Assembly (NCBI GenBank): GCA_002506875.1
Contig: DAYJ01000096.1
Location: 1-16,347, forward strand
Direction: 5' to 3'
DNA length: 16,347 nucleotides
Origin: Euryarchaeota archaeon UBA40
GTDB taxonomy: Archaea > Thermoplasmatota > Poseidoniia > Poseidoniales > Thalassarchaeaceae
This document shows, piece by piece, positions 16,339 to 16,347 of the stretch. The notes below the pieces were generated by a model, which saw only the letters and a list, made by a program, of their open reading frames with translations, did no database searches and was not told the origin of the DNA. The position numbers and the translations under genes are program-made. Positions within the stretch are counted from its first letter, which is position 1, and each line of letters starts with the position of its first letter.

Positions 16339-16347
16339 GCTCCCACC

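Larger units (their letters stand above)
15908..16347 (+). ncRNA. Large structured non-coding RNA of unknown class, 5' part
   Basis: This 440-base tract has no credible protein-coding frame but is dense in hairpins whose loops make sense on the plus strand. Examples: 8-bp stem 15969-15976/15985-15992; 6-bp stem 15996-16001/16006-16011 with GCAA loop; TCAT-TACG-ATGA (16025-16036, UNCG-type loop); CGCA-GCAA-TGCG (16119-16130); GGG-GAAA-CCC (16172-16181); GTAG-GTAA-CTAC (16211-16222); and a 12-bp stem at 16296-16338. Loops and joints are purine-rich (GGAAC, GAAC, GGGAA), as in large ribozymes and rRNAs. I could not find 16S, 23S, SRP or RNase P signatures. A diverged group II-intron-like domain or a new class are both possible. 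It appears to run past the window; start taken from the ATGC initiator. Confidence 0.5.

Noticed and set aside
15909..16346. A 145-codon open frame on the minus strand at the right end
   Set aside because: The peptide is Ser/Pro/Phe-rich with no recognisable fold, and several frames are open together as is usual opposite G/A-rich structured RNA. The hairpin loops make sense only on the plus strand.
15908..16347. 16S, 23S, SRP or RNase P RNA identity for the structured tract
   Set aside because: I looked for the archaeal 16S start (TCCGGTTGATCCTGCCGG), 23S blocks such as GGTGGAT and GAACTGAAACATC, the SRP helix-8 CCGGAAGGGAGCA type motif, and RNase P GAGGAAAGTCC, GGTAAGAGC and ACAGAA. None is present on either strand in the right context.
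1..16347. CRISPR arrays, tRNA genes, insertion sequences
   Set aside because: No regularly spaced repeats, no cloverleaf with an acceptable T-arm, and no transposase frame or terminal inverted repeats were seen.

Overview
The window reads as a piece of a planktonic euryarchaeal chromosome, most likely a Marine Group II / Poseidoniales-type archaeon (inferred from gene content, not from a marker search). Purely archaeal information and cofactor genes are present: the primase large subunit PriL, the PolD large subunit (DP2) and MptE of archaeal pterin synthesis, plus the mostly archaeal DUF373 family. They sit beside genes of bacterial style: a poxvirus/bacterial-type topoisomerase IB, class II fumarase, an M32 carboxypeptidase and a cyclophilin. 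Genes are packed tightly and most starts lack a Shine-Dalgarno sequence.

Layout. Bases 1-1465 hold two minus-strand genes, priL followed by the start of a DUF373 gene that runs off the left edge. Divergently from priL, mptE and a two-helix membrane protein of unknown function overlap by an ATGA. The membrane gene meets the minus-strand polC (1350 aa DP2) with the two stop codons directly abutting. Divergent from polC is a long plus-strand series: pyrE, a cyclophilin, a 91-aa membrane protein, a secreted FG-GAP/PQQ beta-propeller protein, topoisomerase IB, fumC, an M32 metallocarboxypeptidase and a cytosolic beta-propeller protein.

The right end (15809-16347) has no credible gene. It changes from AT-rich DNA carrying an 8-bp perfect inverted repeat and a TATA-like box to a G/A-rich tract with many hairpins capped by GNRA or UNCG tetraloops on the plus strand. 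I interpret this as the 5' part of a large structured RNA that continues past the window. It shows none of the conserved landmarks I know for 16S, 23S, SRP or RNase P RNA, so its class is open. It is the most unusual item here.

Together the genes cover replication (PriL, PolD, a DNA-relaxing TopIB), nucleotide and cofactor synthesis (PyrE, MptE), the TCA step at fumarate, protein folding and peptide turnover, and extracellular or regulatory beta-propellers. Three replication or topology genes lie within 11.4 kb but not in one operon.
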